Shown in pieces: positions 1 to 10,433 of a stretch of DNA of 64,000 nt (position 1 is its first letter; every line of letters starts with the position of its first letter). Position numbers and translations under genes: made by a program. The notes below the pieces were generated by a model. It was not told the DNA's origin. It saw only the letters and a program-made list of their open reading frames with translations, and did not search any database. Origin of the DNA: Podocnemis expansa (taxonomy: Eukaryota > Chordata > Testudines > Podocnemididae); contig ML681990.1 in assembly GCA_007922195.1 (NCBI GenBank), forward strand, positions 37,267,838 through 37,331,837, written 5' to 3'.

Positions 1-92
1 TTTTTTTGTTATTTCAAAATAAGACGTTTTGAAATAAGGCATTATTTCAGAACGGCTTGTTTCAAAACAAGGGCTTGTGTGTGGACATAGCC
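1..92. mobile_element. Right end of a TTTCGAAA-family inverted-repeat element, truncated by the window start
   Basis: The first 92 bases hold several degenerate TTATTTCGAAATAA-type palindromes and end in GTGTGGACATAGCC. This is the same right terminus seen in the complete copies at 3495-3874 and 31505-31951. Only the right part is inside the window. No coding capacity is visible. Confidence 0.7.
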
Positions 93-1559
93 TATCTGAG
101 CACCTTACCACCTTTAACACTTTTGATGAAGATACTGGAGGGTGGGGGAACATTTACCATCACTGTAATCTAATATGATTGGGAAGAAGCATGACTGGTT
201 GACTTCTTCTGGACATCCCGTTTCATGCTACTGCTCCACCATGCAAAGGGTTGGTCTTTCAGTTAGTAAGCTGTCTAGCCAAGTCACCTTTTCAAGTCCA
301 CACCTTTGAGCATACATGTAAAAAGCTCAATAATGAGAAGGTCTTCAGGATTAAGCAAAGGGTTCAGGATCTCCACCTTGGCTGAGGGTCTTGTGGTGTG
401 GAATCTTGTATATTCAGGATCTTCCATGAGCTAAGTTTGCCACCAAGGAATAAGTTCTGTAATTGTCCCTCTTTAGGGATTATTTGGGGCTACCAGCCCA
501 CCCTCTCCACCAGGCTTTGATCCAAAGCCCTGTGGAGGAGGCTAAGCCTTGTACCCTGGAGTGCTATGCAATCCTACCAATCCCCTTGCTTCCCAAAGGG
601 TAAAGTAAAGAACTAAACACAAAGACAGTCTCTAACTTTTGAAGGAGTTGAAAATCCCTTTTTTATAGGCTTGGTCAGGTCACTATTACCAGGTCTCAGG
701 AAACAAGATATTCTATTAAGCATGTGGCAATTCTCCAAAAAGGGTGATATTTTGGGAGTTTAATGTATTCCTGGCACACACTCATATCAGCTGAAAGCTT
801 ACTTTATTTATTTTTAGATGAGATATGGTGGGGATCTCTCAAGTGGTGCCATAAGCCTTGCAGGTGAGGTAAGATAATATCTAAAGTGTGTCATCTTTGC
901 TCTCTTTTGGAGACACTGTGATGTATATGTGACTACAGGTTTTACTGTTTAAGTTAATTTCAGTACCTTAATTTGGCATTTATTGGTCAAAGCTACACAT
1001 ATTTACCAATTTTTTTTTCTGGTTTTGCATCACTAAGTATATTTTTTCAGAAATGATTAAGCTGTTTAGCATGTGGCAAAACAGTGAATATCAGCATTTT
1101 GCAATATTAATTACATGAAATGTTTTCACATCACAATATTCTTAATTGTCAAACTGTTTCACAAGTGATCATAGTTTTCCATATTTTTGTATGAAATTTA
1201 CTGACCAGATGTATCTCACACAGATCAGTAACAGTAGACTGTGTGGTCACAGGTTGTACTACCTAGCAAGACTTCAGGGAGGTTTGTTCCTTCTAAATGG
1301 AATTATACCACTTTGTGCTGGTGGAAATCTCATCCAGGAAGAAGGTGATAATATAAACATCACTAAAGAAACCAAATGATGGAAAAAACACCTTCCATTT
1401 GGAGTCTAGAATAGAAATTCAAGAACAGTATGCAGACAGTCCAGCATCACAAGAAATATCACTGAATTGTGGAAAGGAAAAATTATTTATTCTCCTGAAA
1501 AATCAGAGTCTCTGATGCAGTGTGCAACATTTGTAAAATCTAGAACATATCTAGAACTG
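93..1559. other. Unassigned AT-rich DNA
   Basis: I see no recognisable gene, inverted-repeat element or tandem repeat here. Short open frames such as the one near 1146-1379 have no recognisable motif. The upstream part of the coding relic at 1560-3260 may extend into the right side of this stretch, but I cannot support it. Confidence 0.5.
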
Positions 1560-3260
1560 ACTTGCCATGAGAAGGTACTCGAGTAGATAAACTCTTGTCA
1601 CCTACAACTGAATGCAGTGTGAGATCTCTCCTCATGTCTTTTAAGACTACTACCTCATGTTCTACAAATACCAAATGACACTGATATTGTTCACACTAAA
1701 CTGTTTCCATTTTGGACTGGTTTCAACAACAAGCTTGCAACAAAGAAGAGCACCTACATAGCTGTTGCGTACACACCTATTCTGGAAACAAAACCAGCTG
1801 ACCTAGCTGCAGTGTACATTACAATGCTGAAATGTAAGGAAATGTCTATAGTATGTCTATGGATCAGTAGCTCTGTGGTGTTGCTTGGCAAGTGAAATGG
1901 AGTGTCCCAAATAAACTTGATACCAATGTGATTCACCATGGTGGTTTTCTCGCCCTTTGTAATTTTAATTCATGTACTGGGAAATTTTAGAGAGATACAC
2001 GATTGCTACACCTTCTTATTGAGTCTAATGTGTATGTAGTTTGTACTGGAGATCAAATGTTTGTGGATAAAGAATTCAAACGTGATTTACATGGCTTAAC
2101 ACTAGCTTTTGAGGCCATGAGTGTTCTGAAACTTAATTCATTTGGGCAGGAAGGAGGTTCCAATGTGGTTTACAGCAATTGTCTGGGAAATGTTGGCTGA
2201 CTTTTTCATTTGGTACCAGAATACAGACTTTGAGTCTGAAAACATTGAATCCTTACAATGTGTCATTAAAGAGCTTCTTGATGCTGTAACTGAGCATATG
2301 CTACCCCTACTGAAAGAATTTCAGATGCAGAGATATGCCTGATGTCTTACATTCAAGTGCTGGGATTATTTTCTCTGGGTTAGGAACATACTGTTTTTAA
2401 ATGTCTGTGCAGAACTAGAGGGTTATTGGAAACTTCAGCTACACACACAGTGTGCCCTGCTTCCATTCTTCTTTATGTAGATAAGCCCAACATTGCCAGA
2501 TGGATACCAGTCAACATGTCTGATATGTTAAATTTCCCTGAAGAAGTACACAGTACATTTGAATGGGGCAATTTGCTATCTGTCAAATTCCTGGTTCTTT
2601 CAATGGAATTTGAAATGACATGGAAACAGAGAAAACTGTCATCAAAGACTCAAAGGCCAGCAATAAGATTGTCAGACTGACAGGAAATGAGCCCCTGTCA
2701 GTTTGACCCTTTCAAGACATGTCCTGAGTGCCTATGAAAAAGATATGAAAGAAAGAAGTAATGAAGACAGACTCCACAAACAAGTGCTTGTCTTTGCACT
2801 GAAAGGGGATGAAGAACATATTATAGTTCTTGACACACCCATCTGACACTGAATAATATCCAGAAGTGTTTATCAGCATATCTATTGGACAGCATGTAAC
2901 ATCAGATTACAAAATTCTATAATGAAAATATCAGATATTGATGAAGAACAAGTGGAAAGATCTGTGATGGTTCCCTTAATTCTGATGGGACACACAGTTT
3001 ATTCAGCCTGGTCAAAGAATTTGTCATCAAAACATTTGCTGACATGGCCAAGTTTGTCTGCAAGGGAGGGACAATCACAGTAGCCATCAGTTCAGAACTG
3101 TTCTTCTGCAGAGCCCAGTCCTTAGCAAGATACAGAACTGAAGTTTCAATGGCAACTGTTCTTAGTCACCCAATGGGGCTTGTCTATGACTCTTTATCAT
3201 GAGAAGAACAGACAAAACTGAATTAGTGCATCAGCTGGAATCTCAAGCTCAAAGAATCCA
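1560..3260 (+). pseudogene. Decayed coding relic of an unnamed, widely distributed metazoan protein family
   Basis: Read across three frames on the plus strand, this stretch yields a collinear series of protein-like blocks broken by stops and frameshifts: a block around 1745-1850 (containing PADLAAVYITMLKCKEM), one at 1935-2140 (GDQMFVDKEF, then RDLHGLTLAFEAM), one at 2200-2340, one at 2350-2600 (DKPNIARWIPVNMSDM, then EEVHSTFEWGN), one at 2755-2840 (EDRLHKQVLVFALKGDEEH) and one at 3000-3260 (VLSHPMGL, then KTELVHQLE). From memory, the order and motifs match a family of roughly 1000-residue uncharacterised proteins repeated in cnidarian, arthropod and fish genomes. I know of no assigned function and do not propose one. 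No intron boundaries are evident, so it is a retrocopy or the gene of a mobile element. The C-terminal half of the family was not seen. Confidence 0.5.
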
Positions 3261-3494
3261 TCAGTTGAAAGCCTGCAACATAAAAAGTGGAATAAATCTG
3301 TGAACTATTTTCACAATAAATCTGAACTTTGGACTGCAATCTTAACTATCATTAATCAGAATAAAAGCTTTAATTCACCCATGACAAAAAAGTAATAACT
3401 CTATACAAACGGACACAAAGATTACATTGAAATATATAAAAACTTTACCTACATTTACTTTTAGGTAATATTGAAAATTGTATCTCAGTCTCTA

Positions 3495-3874
3495 GGGCTA
3501 TGTCGACACATACATCATTATTTCAAAATAACCCATTTCGAAATGAGTTATTTCGAAATAAGTTAATTCAAATTAACAGTTTGTTAATTCGAATTAAGGG
3601 AAAGCCTGCTTTCGAAATAGCTGTTGTTTTGAAATGTTATTTCGAAACAAGGCTGTTCGGACATGTTGTTTCGAAACACTTGTTTCGAAATAGTGGTGTT
3701 TCAAAACAATGTGTCCGAACGGCGTTGTTTCGCAACAACCGTTTCAAAACGGCTATTTCGATCAGATGCGAGGTTTAATGGTTTCGAAATAACAGTGTGT
3801 CATGTGGACATGCCGCTTCTTATTTCGAAGCAACCTCTGTTGTTTCGAAATAAGAAGCCGGTGTGGACATTCCC
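3495..3874. mobile_element. TTTCGAAA-family inverted-repeat element, complete copy
   Basis: The element begins GGGCTATGTCGACAC and ends GTGTGGACATTCCC, so its termini are imperfect inverted repeats. It is flanked by CTA on the left and TAG (or CTA, if it ends one base earlier) on the right, compatible with a short 2-3 bp target duplication. The inside is a string of palindromic modules built on TTATTTCGAAATAA and TTTCGAAAC. Open frames rich in F, R and N across it are translations of those modules, not genes. Termini beginning GGG and a 3-bp duplication suggest a PIF/Harbinger-like non-autonomous element, by inference. Confidence 0.7.
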
Positions 3875-4364
3875 TAGGTGATGCTGATATTGACCAAAAT
3901 TGCTACCATCTGAATGCTGTAAGTGACCTATATTATGAAGACTGTTGCTGGTCTTATTCCAGTTTTAGTGAGCTAACTTTCACACTCTAGAAATCACCTA
4001 GTTAGACCATGGCTGGCATTGTTGGCAAAGAGCCAGGATGTATGAACTGGCACAGACTGATCATCCTCATCATTAGAGATGATTACAATAGAGCAAAGCT
4101 GTGCAGATGAATGGGGAAATGGGAGGAAACTTGGCATAATGCCCTTTCTGTACTTGTTTTCCGAAGAGTGCATTAAAGTTTCCAGTGCTGTCAATTGGCA
4201 ACGTTTCATGTAAACAAGAATATCTGTCTTTCCTTTATATGTGTTACAACTGTTCCTTCTCTGAGAGTAATATAATTCTTTTTTTAATTCAACAACTGAG
4301 ATAAAAACAAGAGGCCACACCAGAGCTGTGTGCTTGTTATAGCTTGGGGAAGCAGGGAAGAGGA

Positions 4365-4418
<54 letters not shown>

Positions 4419-4899
4419 CACATCGAGGTCACTTTAAGCCAACTTTACACACTGTCAGTCATGGTCCATCCTGGTACTAGGCTTGTCCCTTTGTGCAATT
4501 TAGCGCAATCCCATAGTTGTTCTAAGTTTATGATCAATGGTTGAGAATAAAAAGAGAAAATGCCAAGACTGCAGCATGCAGGCTGTATTCTTTTCTCCAC
4601 ATGTACTGTCATCTCTCATACAGAGCTTCCTGAAAGTACTGACTTCCCAGCACTATTATCTATTTAAGTATGCAATCAAAATATAATGCCCTCTGTTGGG
4701 AAGCTCTGTCATAACATCTTTTTTGGCACATTTGAGATAACAGAATTAAACAAGAATACTGTAACCTATTTACATATTTAACATTTAATTACATGTCCTT
4801 AAAATATCTCTCCACATATAAATGACTTAACACAATTTGCCCCCAAAATTTTTTATAATACTAACTCTTAACTTGTTTGATGTAATTTCCCCTAGGCTT
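3875..4899. other. Unassigned DNA with a TG microsatellite
   Basis: Apart from the TG repeat at 4368-4420 I see nothing recognisable. Short open frames on both strands carry no known motif. Confidence 0.5.
4368..4420. repeat. (TG)n microsatellite passing into (CG)n
   Basis: About 22 uninterrupted TG units followed by a short alternating CG run. The alternating purine-pyrimidine tract could adopt Z-DNA under supercoiling; this is a property of such tracts, not something shown here. Confidence 0.95.
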
Positions 4900-6570
4900 G
4901 GGAGAGTTTTTTTCACACCTTAGTATTGTACAGAGCCATGTGTATACCTTGCAATTTCATGTTGGAATGAATGTGAGTCTCTCTTTCTTGTGATGACAAG
5001 AAGCTTTTTGGTACTGTTCCTGTGGGTGGTATGGGGTTTGGAGACCCAGTTCTGATTTCCATCAGTCTCTTCACAGCCTATGTTCCTTCCATGTCCTTCT
5101 GAGAAAGTCTCAGTGGAGCCCACATTTCATATGTACATATATTCTCTGTGTTTATATCTTATGTTTGTAGTGGGTGAAAGTATTTGCAGTTTTGGTGAAA
5201 TATGTGCATGGCCACTGCGGTGTTATACTACCTGTGTTACCTGGTCAACATGTCACTTGCTTCCAAGTGCATGATTTGTCATAAGGAAATAATCTGATCC
5301 TGACTGTCTTCTGGTTGTAGTTCTGAGGGACATGTACTTCTTCAGTTTTAGAAGGTCTTGGACATGTCCACCTTCCTTATTCTCCTTGAAATCATGCTAG
5401 GGTTATAGGTGCCAAAGAATGCATTTCTCTTCACTTGAAACATTGCATCTAACTGCTTTTAAAGCCTTTTCTGGGTGTGTGTCTCCATTAAAGAATGGTT
5501 TGCTATATGTTTTCTTTGTTTTTTGTGGCTTCTGTTAATAGTGTCTTAGCTACTTTAACTGCTGATTTAGCTTTACCATTTGATTGACTGTGGTGTAGTG
5601 GCAATGTGATTGAATTACCATCAGGGTGGTCTGAGTGAGTCCAGGGCTCTGGGCAATAGTCAAAGATGGGGCCAATCTTGACTTTTGCCCACCCACCTCA
5701 ACAGGGCACCTGCCAGTCCCTCCCAGCCTCGCTGCCAGCCACCCCACCGGCTCCCAGCCCTGCTGCTGGCCTTGCAGGTGCCTTCCTGGCCCTGCCACCA
5801 GCCTTGTGGGGTTGGGAGGCAAGTGCTGACCCTGGTGAGGCCAGTGGTGGGGCCAAGGAACTGCCATTGGCCCCAGTGAGGCCAGAAGGGACTACTCCCA
5901 GCATCGAGTTGTGGTCAAATGCTCACCCTGGCCCCCCAGTGGGACCACCTATGATTACCATTCCTGGGTAAATTGCAAAAACTTACTGCATGTAAACTGC
6001 AGGGGTCTGTTTGAAACTACATAGTTTGGGATACCATTCATGTTGAAATGCTTAGTCACTTTGTCTGTGAGGGTCACTGCAGTAATGTCTGACTGTCTAG
6101 TTCTCAGAAGTCTAAAAAATAGTCTACAGTAACAAGGTAGTTTGCATGCTTCACAGTGAAAAGGCACATTCCTACTTTGCCCCCAAATCTCTTGGGACTA
6201 CTGTGATTTTCACTGTCCCTTTTTGTGGTTTGTTTTGCCTTTCCCCACATGTATCAACTGCTCACTGGGTCTTGGCTAGTTAATGGTGTCTCTGGCTTCC
6301 TGGAAGTGTGTTTGTATTCCAAAATGGCTCTGATGTATTCCTGAGGGAATCTGTGTATTGTGATTTGGCTGCCTTTTTACAGATGATGCTGTCTTAGAGG
6401 CTCATCTCATCTCAATAGTGGAAGTATCCTTGAAAGGCAGGAGAGGCTTCTCTCTAGGTGTCTGGGCACCCAAGCAGAATGATGGACATGAGCATATTTA
6501 TTTCTTTGTCTTGTACGGTTTGTTTGCACACACTTTTGAGTTGCTGCCTTAATCTGATACATAACTAACT
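4900..6570 (-). pseudogene. Gypsy (Ty3-like) integrase relic, interrupted by a hAT element
   Basis: Translating the minus strand from about 6570 downward gives, over several frames, the order of a Gypsy pol C-terminus: a pre-integrase linker around 6510-6420 (GCPDT, then QGYFHY), a degenerate zinc-binding region with spaced C and H residues, then the catalytic core with HFNMNGIPNYVVSN followed by PLQFTCSKFLQFTQEW near 6070-5955. The frame stops at 5954, where a hAT element sits, and resumes below 5614 with the expected continuation (VAKTLLTEATKNKENIY-like residues in shifted frames) and a basic C-terminal region. Many stops and indels make it dead. It is collinear with integrases of the K02A2.6-like Gypsy type. 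No LTRs were located, so the limits are approximate. Confidence 0.7.
5622..5953. mobile_element. Non-autonomous hAT element, 332 bp, with perfect 8-bp target duplication
   Basis: A GC-rich segment flanked on both sides by ATTACCAT (5614-5621 and 5954-5961). It begins CAGGGTGGTC; the reverse complement of its end, CATAGGTGGTC, is a degraded version of the same terminus. The left end, including GGGCAATAGTCAAAGATGGGG, resembles the right end of the element at 34040-34637, so the two are one family. The open frames inside (about 100 codons on each strand) are compositional. It disrupts the Gypsy integrase relic, so it is younger than that element. Confidence 0.8.
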
Positions 6571-6958
6571 TGGGTAATGCTTTCTCTCAGGTTGAGAATC
6601 TCATATTCTTGTTCAGTTGCATTATTTTCCTGCTTTATAGCAGCTCTGAGTAAGAAGTATATTGTAGTGTATATCCTAGCACTGTAGTTTTAGTAGAAAG
6701 GGCTGAAGGTACCACTCACCACATTGGGGCCACCAGCTGTGGCTTTTTAAAAATGCCATCTAGTTCCTTGTCATAATTTTGCACTCAGACAGTTTCCTGT
6801 TCTTTAACTCACTAATCAAACTTTTCCCACGTGAACACTATTGTGAGACATTCTCTTCTTGTTTGGGTATACCTCTGTTTGGTGGTGACCTTAACCAAAA
6901 GCTACTGGGCCAAAAGCTCCTTTTTGGAAGAGTGATTCCCAGGCCTCATTGGCATCAC
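6571..6958 (-). other. Probable upstream part of the Gypsy relic, not resolved
   Basis: This stretch lies 5' of the integrase relic on the same strand, where RNase H would be expected in a Gypsy element. I see no convincing RNase H motifs, so it is listed as unassigned. Confidence 0.3.
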
Positions 6959-7075
6959 ATTCTATGTCTACACACACATCGTTATTTCGAAATAAGGATT
7001 TCAAAATGAGTTATTTTGAAATAAAGTCCTTATTTCGAAATAAGTTCATTCGAATTAACAAAATCATTTTCTTGA
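6959..7075. mobile_element. Left-end fragment of a TTTCGAAA-family element
   Basis: It begins with CTATGTCTACACACACATCG and continues with TTATTTCGAAATAA palindromes in the same order as the left halves of the copies at 3495 and 31505, up to the TTCGAATTAAC module. The right half is absent, so this is a truncated copy. Confidence 0.7.
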
Positions 7076-7128
7076 ATGTAGTTTATCCTTGAGATAATAA
7101 ATTCACATAATGCCAATAAGAAGTCTTT

Positions 7129-7689
7129 GGGTGTGTTCACACAGCATTCTTATTTCGAAACAACGAGGTTGTTTCGAAATAAGAAACAGCACGGCCACAC
7201 AACGTACCGCCATTTCGAAACAAGGAAACCCCTTGTTTTGAAATGGGAGCCATACTTTCAAAATAGGTTAAACCCCATTTCCTATCAAAACAAGGTTGTT
7301 TCGAAACCAGCAGGAATGGAGCGCCTGGGAATCCCGGGGTGGTGCTCACCCCAGCCCCTGCAGTGGCGGGCTCAGCCGGGTGCCCCAGACCCCTCAGCGG
7401 GCTTTGGGGGCAGCCCAGGTGGGGGGTACAGCGCCCGGCTGTGCGGCTCTCCCCCCTTGCCTGCAGTCCCCCTGCAGACACCCACGGGGTGAGGCGCCAC
7501 TCCGCTTCACCCCATGGGTGTCTGCAGTCCCCATCCCAAGCGAAATAGCATGTCCACACTGTGGACATGCTATTTCGCTCCCTTATTTCCAAGACACCTT
7601 TTTTGTCTTTGGAAATAAAGTTTTTCGAAATAACCATTTATTTCAAAACAGCTTGTTTCGAAACAAGCCCTCTGTGTGTGAACACAGCC
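7129..7689. mobile_element. TTTCGAAA-family element with a GC-rich hairpin core
   Basis: The ends are GGGTGTGTTCACACA and TGTGTGAACACAGCC, inverted to each other, and the copy is flanked by TTT on both sides (7126-7128 and 7690-7692), again a 3-bp duplication. The flanking modules are TTTCGAAA palindromes, but the middle (about 7316-7580) is GC-rich and unlike other copies. Long open frames on both strands (up to 166 codons) run through the palindromes and the core and are not protein-like. Confidence 0.7.
7472..7578. repeat. Two consecutive strong hairpins inside the 7129-7689 element
   Basis: The first has arms beginning CTGCAGACACCCA at 7472 and ending TGGGTGTCTGCAG at 7526. The second has two perfect 19-base arms at 7540-7558 and 7560-7578 separated by one base (GCGAAATAGCATGTCCACA and its complement). 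The second hairpin contains the GTGTGGACAT-type terminal sequence of the family, suggesting it arose by joining two element ends. Confidence 0.85.
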
Positions 7690-7692
7690 TTT

Positions 7693-8197
7693 GAGAACCA
7701 CAGCATCATGATATGTTACTGAGAAATATTTTAATAACCATTACTGACTAGCCGTCTCCAGCAATATGTCATTATAAGCAATATATTATGACAAATTTCC
7801 TCCTCTACCATGATGGGTTGCATACTTCCCTTTACTGGTGGATCTGTTTCCCTCAGGCCTCTAGGCCTGTGAAAGGCTCTTTACCTTCCTCCCTACCTTC
7901 GGGCAGGGGTTTTTCCTTCTCCCTAGTCTTTGTACCAGGAGGGTTCTTCCTGACCACCATTTCTGCTCCTTTTTCAGATCTGTCTGCCTTCCAATCGCAC
8001 CTTGCTCCTCTCACACACTGCTGTAGCTCTTCTCTCTCACACTGCAGCTACCCCCTTTTTCTGGAGAAAAGGCTTTTTAACAAGTCTCGGGCAGGGCCTT
8101 GATTAGCTCCAGGTGTGCCAATTAGCTTAGAGTAATCATTGCTCAGCTACAAGGGAAAAAAGGGTTTGTGATCCTAGGGCTAAAATATTGGGTCTCT
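7693..8197. other. Unassigned DNA beside the DIRS element
   Basis: A pyrimidine-rich stretch (7830-8100) followed by AT-rich sequence. It has the look of LTR-like or non-coding repeat DNA, but no terminal structure or second copy was found in the window. Confidence 0.4.
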
Positions 8198-8397
8198 AGA
8201 ACGGTGGGTTACTTACCAGTAACTGTCCTCCTTCGAGATGTGCTGCTCACGTACGTTCAGTTATAGGTGTCTACATGCCACAGCGCACAGTAGCTCGGAA
8301 AGTCTTCAGCCCTAGCCTGTCAGGTCAAGGCACGCGGCCAACACCCCCTCTGTGCCGCAACTGTGGCTATATAAGTGACCATGACCCTGACCCTCCC
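8198..8397. repeat. DIRS left inverted terminal repeat
   Basis: Bases 8198-8397 are, in reverse complement, closely similar to 16533-16701. Shared landmarks include GTGTCTACATGCC, GTCTTCAGCC, GCCTGTCAGGTCA and GACCATGACCCTGACCCTCC. The outer edge reads AGAACGGTGGGTTACTTACC. Confidence 0.85.
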
Positions 8398-8470
8398 AGT
8401 CTCATATACCTTCGCCAACTCCATTTGCAGGGATGGTGGGAGGGGCCTAAATGTATGTGAGCAGCCCATC

Positions 8471-8543
8471 TCGAAGAAGGACAGTTACTGGTAAGTAACC
8501 CACCGTTCTCCTTCAAGCGCTGCTCACATCATTCAGTTATAGG
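8471..8543. repeat. DIRS internal complementary region
   Basis: Bases 8471-8509 are the reverse complement of the left outer edge 8198-8236 with one mismatch in 39. The overlapping bases 8505-8543 match the reverse complement of the right outer edge 16663-16701 with about four mismatches in 39. The region therefore joins complements of both ends head to tail, as expected of the template used to complete the termini and circularise DIRS DNA. Confidence 0.88.
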
Positions 8544-9810
8544 TACCCATGGATGGTGGGAAGAGTTACATGTCTACCCACACTGAGTACAGCTCTGCCC
8601 AGAGCGACATCATCTGTAGCCTGTTGGGCGATAGCGTAGTGTGTTGTGAAGTTATGTATCAACAACCACGTAGCAGCCCTGCAGATCTCTTGTATCAGTA
8701 CTTTGGCAAGGAAGGCTGTTGAGGATCCTTGGGCCCTGGTAGAGTGGGCTCTAACAGTCCCAGCAAGGGACGTGTTTGATCTTCCATAGCAGTCTTTAAT
8801 GCAGTTCACAATCCATTTAGAGATACACTGTGAGGAAACCGGTAAACCTCTCTTATGTTCGGCGACTGCCACAAATAGTTGGGGGGTCTTACAGAATGGC
8901 TGAGTGCGCTTGATGTAAATCAGGAGTGCTCTCCTCACATCCCAGGTATGCCGCCTCGTCTGGTTCTGCATAACCTGGGGGTCTGGATAAAAAACTGGCA
9001 GGCAAATTTCCTGGTTAAGGTGGAAGGAGGTGCCCACCTTACAGAGGAAGGATGGGTGGTGATGTAAAACCACTTTGTCCGGATAGAACCTCGTATATGG
9101 GGGTTCTGAGGAGAGGGCTTTCAACTCTGAAACCCTTCTGGCAGAGGTGACTGCTACTAAGAAGGCCACCTTCCAGGACAGGACCATCAGGGTGACTGAG
9201 TCCAAGGTTCATAGGGCAGCTCTGTCATTACCCGGAGCACGATATTCAAGTCCCAAGGAGGGGTGGGCTTACAGGTTTGGGGAAAAATTCTCTCCACCCC
9301 TTTCAGGAATCTGACAGAAGTGCGATGGGAAAAAACTGATTGCCCATCCACTCTCTTGTGGAGAGTTGAGATTGCCACTAAATGGACTCTCAGTGAGGAA
9401 GGAGAGAGGCCTTTTTCTCTGAGGTCTAACAGATAGTCAAGGATCAGGTGTATTGGAGCTGATATAGGGTCTACACCTCTGTCCTGTGCCCAAATGGAGA
9501 ATCACTTCCATTTGGCTGTATACGTGGACCTGGTAGATGGTCTTCTGCTACCAACCAGGACCTTCTTAACCCTGTCTAAGCAGAGCCTCTCCTGCTTGCT
9601 GAGCCAGACAGCAACCAGGCCATCAGGTGTAGGCGGCCTGGGTCTAGATGCCGAAGGCACCCCGAGTCCTGCGTCGGGAGGTCCACCCATTGTGGGAGGC
9701 AGAGTAGCGTCTCTATGGACACGTCCTGCAGGAGTGGTAACCAATGCTGTCTGAGCCAGTTCGGAGCTATCTGTATCATGTTCACTCCATCCCTGTCAAT
9801 TTTCAAGAGA
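8537..9810 (-). pseudogene. DIRS tyrosine recombinase, C-terminal half in one open frame
   Basis: The recombinase cuts and rejoins DNA through a tyrosine-DNA intermediate to integrate the circular element. The 222-codon open frame 9205-8537 contains the catalytic domain: first Arg in SARRVSEL (residues 23-24), the HSTR box with His154 and Arg157, and the nucleophile Tyr190 in FTTHYAI. Upstream, N-terminal pieces lie in other frames (9378-9187, containing the RFLKGVERIFP region, and the start near 9744-9502 ending RSTRSTYTAKW), so at least two frame changes separate the N-terminal domain. The catalytic half is intact on paper; the whole gene is broken. It ends at the internal complementary region, the standard DIRS position. 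Confidence 0.85.
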
Positions 9811-9815
9811 ACCCT

Positions 9816-10433
9816 CTATATCAGGGGAACCGGTGGGAAGGCATACATCAAGGGCCCTGACCAGCTGATGAGGAAGGCGTTGCTGGGAGATACCTCCTCC
9901 CAGCCCCAGAGGGAGCAAAACTGGGGACACTTGCAATTCTGCCATGTCGCAAAAAAGTCTATCTGGGGTGAACCCCATTTGTCTTTCAGAAGGGAGAACT
10001 CCCTGTCGTGGACGTACCACTCGTGGTTCACTAGAGGCTTTCTGCTTAGAGATTCCGCTAGCCCATTGTCCACCCCCAGTAGGTGGGAGGCCACTGGGGT
10101 AAAGTTGTGTTGTATGGCCAACTCCCAGAGTTTGCATGTCTCCTCACAAAGCAGTGGGGAGCAGACCCCCCCTTGCAGGTTTATATAGAACATGGATGTG
10201 GTATTGTCCATGAGGATCTGGACTGACCTGCCCTGTATCTTGTCCAGGAAGGTCATGCAAGCTAGTCTGATGGCCCGTAGTTCCTTCACGTTTATGTGGA
10301 GAGGGCTGTCAGTGTGGGACCAGAGCCCCCGAGTGGAGAGTCCCCCAGAGATATGAGCCCCCCACCCTGAGTCTGAGGCATCCATTATTAAGGTCACTGA
10401 GGGTCTGAGGTCTTTGAAGGGGATGCCCACCAT
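9816..10433 (-). pseudogene. DIRS RNase H domain
   Basis: An open frame of 205 codons at the 3' side of the RT. It shows the RNase H acidic residues in order: Asp18 in MDASDSGWGAH, Glu51 in NVKELRAI, Asp76 in LMDNTTS and Asp122 in GVDNGLAE. RNase H removes the RNA strand of the RNA-DNA hybrid during reverse transcription. The frame continues into sequence typical of the RNase H-recombinase linker (KWGSPQIDFFA). The apparent start is an internal Met; the true protein is part of a longer RT-RNase H polyprotein whose upstream part is in other frames. Confidence 0.87.

Noticed and set aside
3500..3881. Frames rich in FRN and SKQ residues (also at 7127-7694 and 31509-31893)
   Set aside because: They are forced by TTTCGAAA-type palindromes in the inverted-repeat elements, which open several frames at once.
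7830..8190. Possible LTR beside the DIRS element
   Set aside because: Pyrimidine-rich texture is suggestive, but no TG...CA ends, duplication or second copy was found.
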